DNA of 64,000 nucleotides, from assembly GCF_023008405.1 (NCBI RefSeq), contig NZ_CP095376.1:9900501-9964500 (forward strand), written 5' to 3'. Below are positions 43,809 through 52,133 of the stretch, in pieces. The translations under genes and the position numbers were made by a program. Below the pieces are notes generated by a model, which was not told where the DNA came from, did no database searches, and worked only from the letters and a program-made list of their open reading frames with translations. This DNA comes from Amycolatopsis sp. FBCC-B4732. GTDB lineage: Bacteria; Actinomycetota; Actinomycetes; Mycobacteriales; Pseudonocardiaceae. The number at the start of each line of letters is the position of its first letter. The stretch's first letter is position 1.

Positions 43809-44093
43809 ATGGCTACCGAGTCCGGCGCACGGCCGCACAAGGCAGGCGCCTTCGACATCCGGCTGATCATCGCCCTGCTGATCGGCGTCTACGGCGTGAT
43901 CTTGACAGTGATGGGCATCGCCTTCACCTCCGACGCGGACATCGAGAAGGCGGCCGGCGTCCGCATCAACCTGTGGGCCGGGATCGGCATGCTGGTCGTC
44001 TCCGCACTCTTCATCATCTGGGCGAAGGTGCGGCCGCTCGTCGTGCCGGCCGCGACCGAGACGGAAGACACGGCGCCCGCCGCGGGCGAATAG
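43809..44093 (+). CDS. Small two-helix membrane partner of the symporter
   Basis: A 94-residue protein. Two transmembrane helices (IRLIIALLIGVYGVILTVMG and LWAGIGMLVVSALFIIWA) flank a charged loop (TSDADIEKAAGVRIN). The N-terminus and C-terminus are polar, probably cytoplasmic. Small proteins of this type often follow actinobacterial SSS genes and may be accessory subunits. The ATG at 43809 has AGGGAGG upstream. The gap to the symporter is 10 bp. Confidence 0.8.
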   Translation: MATESGARPHKAGAFDIRLIIALLIGVYGVILTVMGIAFTSDADIEKAAGVRINLWAGIGMLVVSALFIIWAKVRPLVVPAATETEDTAPAAGE

Positions 44094-44127
44094 CCGGGTT
44101 GTCCGGACAGCGGCGCGGGGTTGCGGC

Positions 44128-44133
44128 TACCGT
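44128..44133 (+). promoter_or_regulatory. -10 box TACCGT of the lipoprotein gene
   Basis: TACCGT ends 7 nt before the GTG at 44141. Confidence 0.5.
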
Positions 44134-44140
44134 GCACCGC

Positions 44141-45145
44141 GTGCTCCTTCACGCCCGGCGCCGCCGTCTCCCGAAGCTGTTCCTGCTGGTCACCGCCCTC
44201 GCGCTGCCGCTGACCGCGTGCGGGCAGGACCTCGGCCGGTCCAACTTCGCGCGGACGACGGTGCCCGCCGCGGCCGGCACGGGCCAGGTCGCCGACGGCC
44301 CGATCACCGACGCCGCCGTGGCGACGAACGTGCTGCGCGCGATCAAGCCGTGCCAGTTCCTGACCAAGGACGCCCTCGGCGCGCTCGGCCTCGGCACGGT
44401 CGAGGACGACCCGTCGCAGTCGTCGATCGCCTTCGACACCTGCAGCAACAAGGTGAAGGACCCCGGCGGCAAGGAGATGCGGCTCGAGGTCGAGCTCGGG
44501 AACACCCTGCTGCCCCGGGCCGACAAGACGACCGGCCAGGTCGGCGGGCTGCCGCTGCGCGTCAACAAGACCGGCGACACCGACTGCATGCTCGCGGCGA
44601 TGACGGCGCTGAACCCGGACCTGGGGCTCACCGTGTCGGTCACCTACCCGGGCGACCCGTGCCGTCCCGGGCAGGCGGTGCTGGAGGCGGCCGTCCAGAA
44701 GGTGCACAACTCGCCGGAGAAGTACTCGACGCCGCCGGGCACCACGCTGACCGCCGACCCGTGCGCGATGGCCGACACTTCGGCGGTGAGCGCCGCCGTG
44801 CCGTCGGCGAAGTCCGTGCCCTCGGGGCTGCACTCGTGCGACTGGAAGAGCAACGGAACGGACCCGACGGTCACCGTCAAGTTCCGGCCGGGCCTGCCCC
44901 CGATCGTCGGCGACGGTTACTCCAAGGTGGACATCGGCGGCGGCGTCACCGCGTTCCGGAAGCAGACCAGCACGAGCTCGTCGCGGTGCACGGTGGAGTG
45001 GCAGCACCGGCCCTGGGAGGGCGACGACGTCGAACTGGCCCAAGTGGACTACGGCAGCTACGCCGCCGAACCGGCCGACGACGACCCGTGCGGCAAAGCG
45101 GTGACCGTCGCGAAAAACGTCGTCACGAAGCTCCCCAAACCCTGA
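44141..45145 (+). CDS. Secreted lipoprotein, DUF3558-like duplicated domain
   Basis: A 334-residue lipoprotein. The signal peptide is LPKLFLLVTALALPLTACG with lipobox LTAC-G. Two similar modules follow, each opening with a Cys-containing stretch (IKPCQFLTKDALGALGLG, and DPCAMADTSAVSAAVPSAKS) and each containing a later Cys, as in the DUF3558 lipoproteins common in Amycolatopsis and mycobacteria. It probably sits on the outer face of the membrane and binds a ligand. The start GTG 44141 is supported by TACCGT 7 nt upstream and by the signal peptide. Confidence 0.8.
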   Translation: MLLHARRRRLPKLFLLVTALALPLTACGQDLGRSNFARTTVPAAAGTGQVADGPITDAAVATNVLRAIKPCQFLTKDALGALGLGTVEDDPSQSSIAFDTCSNKVKDPGGKEMRLEVELGNTLLPRADKTTGQVGGLPLRVNKTGDTDCMLAAMTALNPDLGLTVSVTYPGDPCRPGQAVLEAAVQKVHNSPEKYSTPPGTTLTADPCAMADTSAVSAAVPSAKSVPSGLHSCDWKSNGTDPTVTVKFRPGLPPIVGDGYSKVDIGGGVTAFRKQTSTSSSRCTVEWQHRPWEGDDVELAQVDYGSYAAEPADDDPCGKAVTVAKNVVTKLPKP

Positions 45146-45212
45146 TCTGGCGGTCGGCCGCGCGGCGAGGTAGGAAGGGGGCACCCCACCCGCCGATGTG
45201 CCGGAGGTTGCC

Positions 45213-46214
45213 GTGAAGAAGATCATCAACGATCCGGCGAACGTGGTCGCGGAGTCGCTGCGGGGCCTCGCCGCCGCGCACTCCGACGTCCTGCGCGTCC
45301 AGTACGACCCCGATGTCGTCGTCCGGGCCGACGCGCCGGTCGCGGGCAAGGTCGCCGTGATCTCCGGGGGCGGGTCCGGGCACGAACCGCTGCACGGGGG
45401 CTTCGTCGGCCAGGGCATGCTCGCCGCCGCCGTACCCGGCGCCGTGTTCACCTCGCCGACGCCGGACGCCGTGCAGGCCGCCGTCACCGCGACCACCGGC
45501 GACGCGGGCGCGCTGCTCATCGTCAAGAACTACACCGGGGACGTGCTGAACTTCGAGACGGCCGCCGAGCTGGCCGCCGCCGAGGGCCTCGAGGTGCGCA
45601 GCGTCGTGATCGACGACGACGTCGCGGTCAAGGACTCGACCTACACCGCCGGCCGCCGCGGGGTCGGCGGGACGGTGCTGCTGGAGAAGATCACCGGCGC
45701 CGCCGCCGAGCGCCGGGACTCGCTCGACGCCGTGACCGCGCTGGCGGAGAAGGTGATCGGCCGGGTCCGGTCGATCGGTGTCGCGCTGACCGCGCCGACC
45801 GTGCCGCACGCCGGCACCCCGAGCTTCGACCTCGACGACGGCGAGGTCGAGTTCGGCATCGGCATCCACGGCGAGCCCGGCCGCGAACGGATCCCGCTCG
45901 AACCGGCCGACGCGCTGGTGGCGCGGCTGGTCGATGCCGTCGTCTCGGACCTGCCCTTCGCGTCCGGCGACCGCGTCCTGCTCTTCACCAACTCCATGGG
46001 CGGCACCCCGCTCGTCGAGCTGTACCTGGCCCACGGCATCGCCGAGCGGCTGCTGGCCGAGCGTGGGATCGTGGTCGAACGCCGGCTGGTCGGCCCGTAC
46101 ATCACCAGCCTCGAGATGCAGGGGATGAGTCTGACGTTGCTCAAACTGGACGACGAGCTGACCGAGCTCTGGGACGCGCCGGTCAACACCGCGGCGCTGC
46201 GGTGGGGGCTCTGA
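45213..46214 (+). CDS. dhaK: PTS-type dihydroxyacetone kinase, subunit DhaK
   Basis: Binds dihydroxyacetone covalently for phosphorylation by DhaL-ADP. It has 333 residues. The substrate is held by a histidine, here H219 in EFGIGIHGEPGRE (45867-45869). Other features are VAVISGGGSGHEPLHGGFVG, LIVKNYTGDVLNF and LLFTNSMGGTPL. The GTG at 45213 has GGAGG 5 nt upstream. Its TGA overlaps the dhaL ATG by one base, beginning a tightly coupled dhaK-dhaL-dhaM operon. Confidence 0.95.
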   Translation: MKKIINDPANVVAESLRGLAAAHSDVLRVQYDPDVVVRADAPVAGKVAVISGGGSGHEPLHGGFVGQGMLAAAVPGAVFTSPTPDAVQAAVTATTGDAGALLIVKNYTGDVLNFETAAELAAAEGLEVRSVVIDDDVAVKDSTYTAGRRGVGGTVLLEKITGAAAERRDSLDAVTALAEKVIGRVRSIGVALTAPTVPHAGTPSFDLDDGEVEFGIGIHGEPGRERIPLEPADALVARLVDAVVSDLPFASGDRVLLFTNSMGGTPLVELYLAHGIAERLLAERGIVVERRLVGPYITSLEMQGMSLTLLKLDDELTELWDAPVNTAALRWGL

Positions 46215-46843
46215 TGACCTGCAAGGCCGAGGGAGTCGCGGCGGCCGTGCGCGCCGCCGCTGCGGTGGTCGCCGAGCACCGCGCGGAACTGGTCGAGCTC
46301 GACCGCGCGATCGGTGACGGCGACCACGGCGAGAACCTGAACCGCGGGTTCACGGCCGTCGTCGCGGCGCTCGACGCCGGTGCGCCGGACACGCCGGGCG
46401 GGGTACTGAAGCTCGTCGCGACGACGTTGATCTCCAAGGTGGGCGGGGCCGCGGGCCCGTTGTACGGCACGGCTTTCCTGCGTGCCTCGGCCAAGCTGGG
46501 CGCGGCCGCCGACCTCGACGTCCCGGCGTTGCTGGACGCGCTGCGCGCCGGCCTCGAAGGCGTCCAGGCCCGCGGGAAGGCCGTCGGTGGCGACGCGACC
46601 ATGGTCGACGCCCTGATCCCCGCGGTCTCGGCCGCGGAGAAGGCAGCGGAGGACGGCGGTGACGTCGCCGCGGTGCTGACCGCCGCGGCCGACGCGGCCG
46701 ACCGCGGCGCGGAGTCCACAGTGGATCTGGTACCGCGCAAGGGCCGGGCGTCCTACCTCGGCGAGCGCGCGGTCGGGCACCTGGACCCCGGCGCCCGGTC
46801 GTCGGCGCTGCTGCTGCGCGCGTTCGCGGAGGCGGCCCGGTGA
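46214..46843 (+). CDS. dhaL: PTS-type dihydroxyacetone kinase, subunit DhaL
   Basis: Holds the ADP/ATP cofactor that is rephosphorylated by DhaM. It has 209 residues. The magnesium/nucleotide-binding motif is LDRAIGDGDHGENLNRGF, then STLISKVGGAAGPLYGTAFL-like sequence and GKAVGGDATMVDALIP. The C-terminus is RKGRASYLGERAVGHLDPGA. The ATG overlaps the dhaK stop (TGATG) and its own stop overlaps dhaM (GTGA). Confidence 0.95.
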   Translation: MTCKAEGVAAAVRAAAAVVAEHRAELVELDRAIGDGDHGENLNRGFTAVVAALDAGAPDTPGGVLKLVATTLISKVGGAAGPLYGTAFLRASAKLGAAADLDVPALLDALRAGLEGVQARGKAVGGDATMVDALIPAVSAAEKAAEDGGDVAAVLTAAADAADRGAESTVDLVPRKGRASYLGERAVGHLDPGARSSALLLRAFAEAAR

Positions 46844-47511
46844 GCGTGGGGATCGTGCTCGTTTCGCACAGCGCCAAACTCGCCGAGGGCCTGGCCGAGC
46901 TGGCCGCCCAGATGGCGCCCGACGTCACCATCGTGCCGGCCGGCGGCCTCTCCGACGGCTCGATCGGCACGGACTACGACGAGGTGGTCGCAGCCACCCA
47001 GCGCGCCGACCGCGGCGACGGCGTCGTGCTGCTCTACGACCTCGGCAGCGCGCAGATGACCGCCGAGCTGGCCGTCGAATCGCTGGCCGACCCGTCGGCG
47101 GCCATCGTCGCGGACGGCCCGCTGGTCGAGGGCGCGATCGCGGCGGCCGTCGCGGCGCAGGCGGGGCAGGACCGCAAGGCGGTGGCCGAGGCCGCCGCGG
47201 CGGCCGGGATCCCCGAGGACCTCGAGCCGGCCGAGGCCACGGCGGGCGGCGCCGAAGTCGAGCTGGAGCTGCGCAACGACGTCGGGCTGCACGCCCGGCC
47301 CGCCGCGGTGCTGGTGCGCACGCTCAGCGAGTTCGACGCCGAGGTCACCGTCCGGCTCGGTGACCAGGAGGCCGACGGCCGCAGTGTGCTGGCCCTCATG
47401 TCGCTCGGCGCCCGGCAGGGTGACCGGATTCTTTTGCGGGCCCGCGGCCCGCAGGCCGCTGCGGCGCTGCAGAAGGCAAAGGAGCTCGTGGACGGCAATT
47501 TCGGCGAGTGA
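46840..47511 (+). CDS. dhaM: DhaM phosphotransferase subunit fused to HPr
   Basis: Passes phosphate from the PTS to DhaL-ADP. It has 223 residues. The N-terminal EIIA-mannose-like domain has the phospho-histidine H10 in GIVLVSHSAKLAEG. After an Ala-rich linker (about 105-138) comes a complete HPr-like domain with H151 in NDVGLHARPAAVL and ADGRSVLALMSLGARQGD. E. coli DhaM carries both HPr and an EI-like piece; here the EI-like part is absent, so a separate Enzyme I must charge it. Confidence 0.93.
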   Translation: MSVGIVLVSHSAKLAEGLAELAAQMAPDVTIVPAGGLSDGSIGTDYDEVVAATQRADRGDGVVLLYDLGSAQMTAELAVESLADPSAAIVADGPLVEGAIAAAVAAQAGQDRKAVAEAAAAAGIPEDLEPAEATAGGAEVELELRNDVGLHARPAAVLVRTLSEFDAEVTVRLGDQEADGRSVLALMSLGARQGDRILLRARGPQAAAALQKAKELVDGNFGE

Positions 47512-47598
47512 GCCGCGTTCGCCGACCGGGTGACTTGAGCCGTACTGACTCGATTCCGTCTGGGCTTCGCGCGGTTCCGCGTGGCAGTATCGGGGCAA

Positions 47599-47612
47599 TT
47601 ACCAGCGAGTAA
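47599..47612. promoter_or_regulatory. Possible operator upstream of the dehydrogenase gene
   Basis: TTACCAGCGAGTAA (TTAC-N6-GTAA inverted repeat) lies 17 nt before the ATG at 47630. The symmetry is short, so this is tentative. Confidence 0.3.
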
Positions 47613-47629
47613 CATCTCTGGAGGCCTCG

Positions 47630-49396
47630 ATGACGCGGGACATTTCGACGGTCGGAGTGATCGGCCTGGGCACGATGGGGGCCGGGATCGCCGAAGTGCT
47701 CGCGCGCAGCGGGCTCGACGTCGTCACGGTCGAGCTCGACGAAGCGGGGGTCGCGCGAGGTCGCGGGCACCTGCGGCACTCGACCGAACGGGCGCTCTCC
47801 GGCGGCAAGCTGGATTCTGCCGGTCGTGACGCGCTGCTGGGTCGGATCCGTTACGGCACTTCACTTTCCGATCTGTCCGATGTGGACCTCGTGATCGAGG
47901 CGATCCCGGAGAGCCTCGAACTGAAGGCCGACGTCTTCACCGAGCTCGACAAGATCACCCGGCCCGAAGTCGTGTTCGCGTCCAACACGTCTTCGCTGTC
48001 GATCACCGAGATCGGCGTGCACACCACGCGTCCCGGCAAGGTCGTCGGCATGCACTTCTTCAACCCGGCGCCGGTGCAGAAGCTCGTCGAAATCGTGAAG
48101 ACGGTGGTGACCGAGCCGGAGGTGGTCACCGAGGTGGTCGAGTTCGCCGAGCGGCTCGGCAAGGTGCCGGTGGTGATCGGCGACCGGGCCGGGTTCATCG
48201 CGAACGCGCTGCTGTTCGGCTACCTCAACCACGCGGTGCGGATGTACGAGCAGCGCTACGCCACGCGCGAAGACCTCGACGCCGCGATGCGCTTCGGCTG
48301 CGGCTACCCGATGGGCCCGCTCGCGCTGCTCGACCTGATCGGGCTGGACACCGCGAACGAAATCCTCGACACGATGTACCACCAGTCCCGCAACCGCCTG
48401 CACGCCCCGGCGCCGCTGCTCAAGCAGATGATCACGGCCGGCCTGCTCGGCCGCAAGACCGGCCGCGGCTTCTACACCTACGACGCCCCGGACTCGCCGA
48501 ACGTGGTCGCTTCCGATACTGCGTCCACTGTGGACTCGGTGCCGCCGAGGCCGGTCGCGCGGGTCGGCGTGGTCGGCACCGGGACGATGGCCACCGGCAT
48601 CGCGGAGGTGTTCGCCAAGCGCGGCCTCGACGTCGTGCTGCGCGCCCGGAGCATGGAGAAGGCCGAAGCGTCGGTGGCGAAGGTGAAGAAGTCGCTCGAC
48701 AAGGCCGTGGTCCGCGGCAAACTGTCCGAAGAGGATGCTGCGGCGGCACTGGCCCGGATCACCCCGGTGACGGACTTCGAGGCACTGGCCGACGTCGACC
48801 TGGTCGTCGAGGCGGTGGCCGAGGAACTGCCGGTGAAGCAGGCGGTGTTCGCGGCTTTGGACGAGGTGGTCCGCCCCGGCGCGGTGCTCGCCACGACGAC
48901 GTCCTCGCTGCCGGTGATCGAGTGCGCGGCGGCGACTTCGCGGCCGTCCGATGTGGTCGGTCTCCACTTCTTCAACCCGGCCCCGGTGATGAAGCTCGTC
49001 GAGGTGGTGTCGACGATCGCGACCGCCCCGGACGTGGTGTCGACGGCGAGCGCGGTCTGCGCGGCGGTCGGCAAGCACGCCGTCCACTGTGGCGACCGCG
49101 CGGGGTTCATCGTCAACGCGCTGCTGTTCCCGTACCTCAACGACGCGGTGAAGATGCTGGAAGCCCACTACGCGGAGGCGGACGACATCGACACGGCCAT
49201 GAAGGTCGGCTGCGGCTTGCCGATGGGCCCGTTCGAGCTGCTGGACGTCGTCGGCTTGGACGTCTCGCTGGCGATCCAGCGGACGTTGTACCTCGAGTTC
49301 CGCGAGGAGGGCTTCGCCCCGGCGCCGCTGCTGGAGCACCTCGTGACCGCCGGGCGGCTGGGGCGGAAGACCGGAAAGGGCTTCAAGACCTACTGA
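47630..49396 (+). CDS. Tandem 3-hydroxyacyl-CoA dehydrogenase (two fused units)
   Basis: A 588-residue protein made of two complete dehydrogenase units. Unit 1 (about 1-290): VGVIGLGTMGAGIAEVLARSG, ASNTSSLSITEIG, GMHFFNPAPVQKLVEIV, GFIANALLFGYLNHAVRMYE, YPMGPLALLDLIGLD. Unit 2 (about 303-588): VGVVGTGTMATGIAEVFAKRG, ATTTSSLPVIE, GLHFFNPAPVMKLVEVV, GLPMGPFELLDVVGLD. Both keep the Rossmann glycines and the catalytic His in HFFNP. It oxidises 3-hydroxyacyl-CoA in fatty acid or butyrate metabolism. GGAGG precedes the ATG. Confidence 0.93.
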   Translation: MTRDISTVGVIGLGTMGAGIAEVLARSGLDVVTVELDEAGVARGRGHLRHSTERALSGGKLDSAGRDALLGRIRYGTSLSDLSDVDLVIEAIPESLELKADVFTELDKITRPEVVFASNTSSLSITEIGVHTTRPGKVVGMHFFNPAPVQKLVEIVKTVVTEPEVVTEVVEFAERLGKVPVVIGDRAGFIANALLFGYLNHAVRMYEQRYATREDLDAAMRFGCGYPMGPLALLDLIGLDTANEILDTMYHQSRNRLHAPAPLLKQMITAGLLGRKTGRGFYTYDAPDSPNVVASDTASTVDSVPPRPVARVGVVGTGTMATGIAEVFAKRGLDVVLRARSMEKAEASVAKVKKSLDKAVVRGKLSEEDAAAALARITPVTDFEALADVDLVVEAVAEELPVKQAVFAALDEVVRPGAVLATTTSSLPVIECAAATSRPSDVVGLHFFNPAPVMKLVEVVSTIATAPDVVSTASAVCAAVGKHAVHCGDRAGFIVNALLFPYLNDAVKMLEAHYAEADDIDTAMKVGCGLPMGPFELLDVVGLDVSLAIQRTLYLEFREEGFAPAPLLEHLVTAGRLGRKTGKGFKTY

Positions 49397-49807
49397 TCAG
49401 CGCCCGGCCACCTCGCTCAGGACCGGCTTGACGTCCAGGATCGGCGTGCCGTCGATGGCTTCCAGCCCGGTCACCGTGAGCGTGCCGCCTTCCGCCGCGG
49501 TCACGGTGACCGGGTGCAGGCCGATCGGGTTCGGGCGGTCCGGGGAGCGCGTCGAGAACACGCCCGTCGTGGGGCGGGCCGGGTCGCCGCGGGGGCGGAC
49601 CGCCTGGACTTCGCGGTCGGCTTCGTGCAGCCACGTGAGGAGGACCAGGCGGTCGCCCGGTTTCAGGTCGGCCGCGGCCGCGTGGAACTCCGGGGCGAAG
49701 ACCACCCAGGCCGGTGGGGCGCCCTCGGCGCCTTGTTTCGGCGCTGCGCTCCGGTGGGTCAGGGGCGATTCCACGTGGGCCACCGGGCGGACCTCGTAGC
49801 CCGTCAC
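49397..49807 (-). CDS. trmO: tRNA m6t6A methyltransferase TrmO-like protein
   Basis: A 136-residue YaeB/TrmO-fold protein: VRPVAHVESPL at the N-terminus, AWVVFAPEFHAAAADLKPGDRLVLLTWLHEAD and the hallmark FSTRSPDRPNPIGLHPVTV, ending in LEAIDGTPILDVKPVL. TrmO methylates t6A37 in tRNA-Thr, so this pairs functionally with tsaC at 11134. It starts with a GTG that overlaps the stop of the deaminase gene (GTGA) and is the last of three coupled minus-strand genes. Confidence 0.92.
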   Translation of the reverse strand: MTGYEVRPVAHVESPLTHRSAAPKQGAEGAPPAWVVFAPEFHAAAADLKPGDRLVLLTWLHEADREVQAVRPRGDPARPTTGVFSTRSPDRPNPIGLHPVTVTAAEGGTLTVTGLEAIDGTPILDVKPVLSEVAGR

Positions 49808-50229
49808 GTGTAGTAGCCCTCGACCGGCACGCGGGCCTCGTCGAACAGGGCGGGGCCGTCGAGTTCGTAGCCCCACTCGACCGGCGGACGCAGGGTGAGG
49901 AACTGCTCGGTCGAGAGCGCGTACACGACGCGGCCCAGCCCGGACCGCTCGATCGCGCCGGTGCACATCCCGCACGGCTGGGTGCTGGTGTACATCGTCG
50001 TCGCCGCGGCCGTTTCCGGGTCCAGGTTCTGGGCGGCCCAGCGCGCCAGCTTCAGCTCCGGGTGCGACGTGATGTCGTTGTCGGTGATCGACGTGTTGCG
50101 GTCTTCGGCGATCACCTTGCCGTCGGCGTCGGCCAGCAGCGAGCCGAACGGCGGGTTGCCGTGCTCCTCGCGCGCTTCGCGGGCCAGCTCGATCGCCCGC
50201 CGCAGCAGGGTTTCTTCGGCTTTCTTCAC
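49804..50229 (-). CDS. Nucleoside/nucleobase deaminase (guanine deaminase-like)
   Basis: A 141-residue CDA-fold zinc deaminase: NPPFGSLLADADGKVIAEDRN, the zinc/proton-shuttle motif HPE in SHPELKLARWAAQNL, and PCGMC in TSTQPCGMCTGAI. Motif spacing and length fit bacterial guanine-deaminase-like enzymes rather than the TadA tRNA editor. The GTG at 50229 has AAGGAG upstream and overlaps the stop of the LLM gene; its own stop overlaps trmO. Confidence 0.9.
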   Translation of the reverse strand: MKKAEETLLRRAIELAREAREEHGNPPFGSLLADADGKVIAEDRNTSITDNDITSHPELKLARWAAQNLDPETAAATTMYTSTQPCGMCTGAIERSGLGRVVYALSTEQFLTLRPPVEWGYELDGPALFDEARVPVEGYYT

Positions 50230-51065
50230 CGGTTCTCCTTCCAGGACGCGGCGATCGCCGCGAGGTCACGCCACGCCACCTCCGGGTGGAGGGTTTCGGC
50301 CGGGTCCGTGTCGAACGGGTCGAGCACGACGGTCTCCGCGCCCAGCTCGCGCAGCTGCGTCAGGTCGTCGAGGACCTGTTCGAGGGTGCCTTCGCCGGCG
50401 CGCCGGCCCGGCCCGGTCACCGGTGCCCCGGTCAGCCGCAGGAGGATCCGCGGCGCGAAGGCAGGCGCCGACCGGTCACCGGCCAGCTTTTCCAGCCGTG
50501 CCAAGCCTTCCCGGAAGCCGGCCATCGTCAGCCGCAGCGGGTGCCACGCGTCGCCGAGCTCGATCGCGCGGCGCAGGCCGGCGTCGCTGTGGCCGCCCAG
50601 CCAGAGCGGGATCGGGCCCGCGCGGTAGTCGTCGTGGTCGGCCCAGGCCGCGCGGATCGTCCGGAGGTACTCGGTGGTGAGCTTCCCGCGTTGCCCGAAC
50701 GGCACGCCCAGTGCGTCGAACTCCTGCTTCGCCCAGCCGATGCCGGCGCCGAGCACCAGCCGGCCGCCACTCAGCGCGTCGAGGTTCGCCGCCATCCGGG
50801 CCACCAGCAGGGGGTGCCGGTACGGCACGACCAGCACGGTGGTCCCGAGCCGCACCCGCTCGGTGACCCCGGCCAGCCACGACAGCGTCGTGAACGGCTC
50901 GTAGAACGGCGCCGGGTACTGCCCGGCGACGTCCGGCGTGATGGCGACGTGGTCGGACACCATCAGCAGGTCGTAGCCGAGGCCTTCCACCGTCCGCGCC
51001 CACGCGCGCAGCACGCCCGGATCCGTGCCGGGACCGAAGTTGGGGACGTTCACGCCGATCTTCAC
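50226..51065 (-). CDS. LLM-class F420-dependent oxidoreductase
   Basis: A 279-residue luciferase-like protein: KIGVNVPNFGPGTDPGVLRAWA, YDLLMVSDHVAI, RVRLGTTVLVVPYRHPLLVARM, GRLVLGAGIGWAKQEFDALGVPF and PLWLGGHSDAGLRRAIELGD. It probably binds F420; the substrate is unknown. The GTG at 51065 lies 6 nt after TAGCCT (leaderless). It begins a three-gene run (oxidoreductase, deaminase, TrmO-like) joined by GTGA overlaps and diverges from an Lrp-type regulator 93 bp away, the likely controller. Confidence 0.9.
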   Translation of the reverse strand: MKIGVNVPNFGPGTDPGVLRAWARTVEGLGYDLLMVSDHVAITPDVAGQYPAPFYEPFTTLSWLAGVTERVRLGTTVLVVPYRHPLLVARMAANLDALSGGRLVLGAGIGWAKQEFDALGVPFGQRGKLTTEYLRTIRAAWADHDDYRAGPIPLWLGGHSDAGLRRAIELGDAWHPLRLTMAGFREGLARLEKLAGDRSAPAFAPRILLRLTGAPVTGPGRRAGEGTLEQVLDDLTQLRELGAETVVLDPFDTDPAETLHPEVAWRDLAAIAASWKENR

Positions 51066-51071
51066 CGGAAA

Positions 51072-51077
51072 AGGCTA
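51072..51077 (-). promoter_or_regulatory. -10 box TAGCCT of the LLM-deaminase-trmO operon
   Basis: Minus-strand TAGCCT, 6 nt before the GTG at 51065. The plus-strand TACATT (51147-51152) serves the divergent Lrp gene. Confidence 0.5.
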
Positions 51078-51158
51078 TCGGCGCCGCGGCCCTGGCAGGA
51101 AGGGAACAATCACGGCGTTGGCCGGCTCGGGCCGTGGATCTCGCGGTACATTCGGCGA

Positions 51159-51623
51159 ATGACCGAGAGTCTCGATCAGACGGACTGGGCGATCCTCGTC
51201 GAGCTCCAGCGCGACGCCCGGCTGCCGCTCACCGAGCTGGGCCGCCGGGTCAACCTCAGCGCGTCCGCGACGACCGAACGGCTCCGCCGGCTCGAAGCCA
51301 CCGGCGTGATCACCGGTTACCGCGCGCAGATCGACCTCGGCAAGGTCGGCTACGCGGTGCTCGCCGTCGTCCGGCTGAAGTACCCCGGCAGCCGGCACGA
51401 GGCCCTGCACAAGCTGCTCGCCGATCGCCTCGAGATCCTCGAATGCCTGCGCACCACCGGCGACGACTGCTACACGCTCAAGATCGCCGCCGCCTCGATG
51501 GCCCACCTCGAGCACACGATGGACGAGCTCGCCCAGTTCGGCAGCACCACCACGAACGTCGTGTACAGCCAGACCCTGCCCTACCGCGGTCCGCAGGAGC
51601 CCGCCCGTGACCCCGGTGCCTGA
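51159..51623 (+). CDS. Lrp/AsnC-family transcriptional regulator
   Basis: A 154-residue feast/famine regulator. N-terminal winged HTH: LDQTDWAILVELQRDARLPLTELGRRVNLSASATTERLRRLEATGVITGY. The C-terminal RAM domain binds effector (YAVLAVVRLKYPGSRHEALHKLL, LRTTGDDCYTLKIAAASMAHLEHTMDEL). The ATG at 51159 is 6 nt after TACATT, so it is leaderless. It is divergent from the LLM-deaminase-trmO operon and overlaps the next gene by 17 bp. Confidence 0.92.
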   Translation: MTESLDQTDWAILVELQRDARLPLTELGRRVNLSASATTERLRRLEATGVITGYRAQIDLGKVGYAVLAVVRLKYPGSRHEALHKLLADRLEILECLRTTGDDCYTLKIAAASMAHLEHTMDELAQFGSTTTNVVYSQTLPYRGPQEPARDPGA

Positions 51624-52131
51624 GCGCATCGTCGTCTACGGCGTGACCGGCTCGGGCAAGTCGGCGCTCGCCGCCCGCATCGCCGAACGGACCGGCCTGC
51701 CCTACGTTTCGGCGGACGACCTGAGCTGGCAGCCGGGCTGGGTGCCGGTGCCGAACGAGGAGCAGCGCCGCCGGATCGCCGAGGTCTGCGCGGGGGAGCG
51801 GTGGGTCCTCGACGCCGCGTACGGGAAGTGGCGGGACGTCGTGCTGGCGCGCACCCAGCTCGTGGTGGGGCTCGACTACCCGCGCTGGCTGTCGCTGGGC
51901 CGGTTGGTGCGCCGGACGGTGCTGCGCTCGGTGACCCGCGAGCGGATCTGCAACGGCAACGTCGAGTCGGTCCGCCAGGTGTTCTCGGCGGACTCGATCA
52001 TCCGCTGGCACTTCACGTCGTTCGCGACGAAGCGCGCGCGGATCCGGGCGTGGGCCGCCGAGTCGCCGGGCCCGGTCGTCGTCCGGCACACCTCCCCGCG
52101 CGAGACGCGCCGCTGGCTCGAGAACCTCTGA
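51607..52131 (+). CDS. P-loop kinase-like protein (adenylate-kinase/FlaR type)
   Basis: A 174-residue small P-loop NTPase: RIVVYGVTGSGKSALAARIAERTGLPYVSADDLSWQPGW (Walker A GVTGSGKS and an Asp after the second strand), WVLDAAYGKWRDVVLARTQLVVGLDYP, then RLVRRTVLRS. This pattern occurs in FlaR-like adenylate kinase homologues of unknown substrate. The GTG at 51607 lies inside the 3' end of the Lrp gene, so it is co-transcribed with it. It is convergent with the second Lrp gene. Confidence 0.82.
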   Translation: MTPVPERIVVYGVTGSGKSALAARIAERTGLPYVSADDLSWQPGWVPVPNEEQRRRIAEVCAGERWVLDAAYGKWRDVVLARTQLVVGLDYPRWLSLGRLVRRTVLRSVTRERICNGNVESVRQVFSADSIIRWHFTSFATKRARIRAWAAESPGPVVVRHTSPRETRRWLENL

Positions 52132-52133
52132 CA

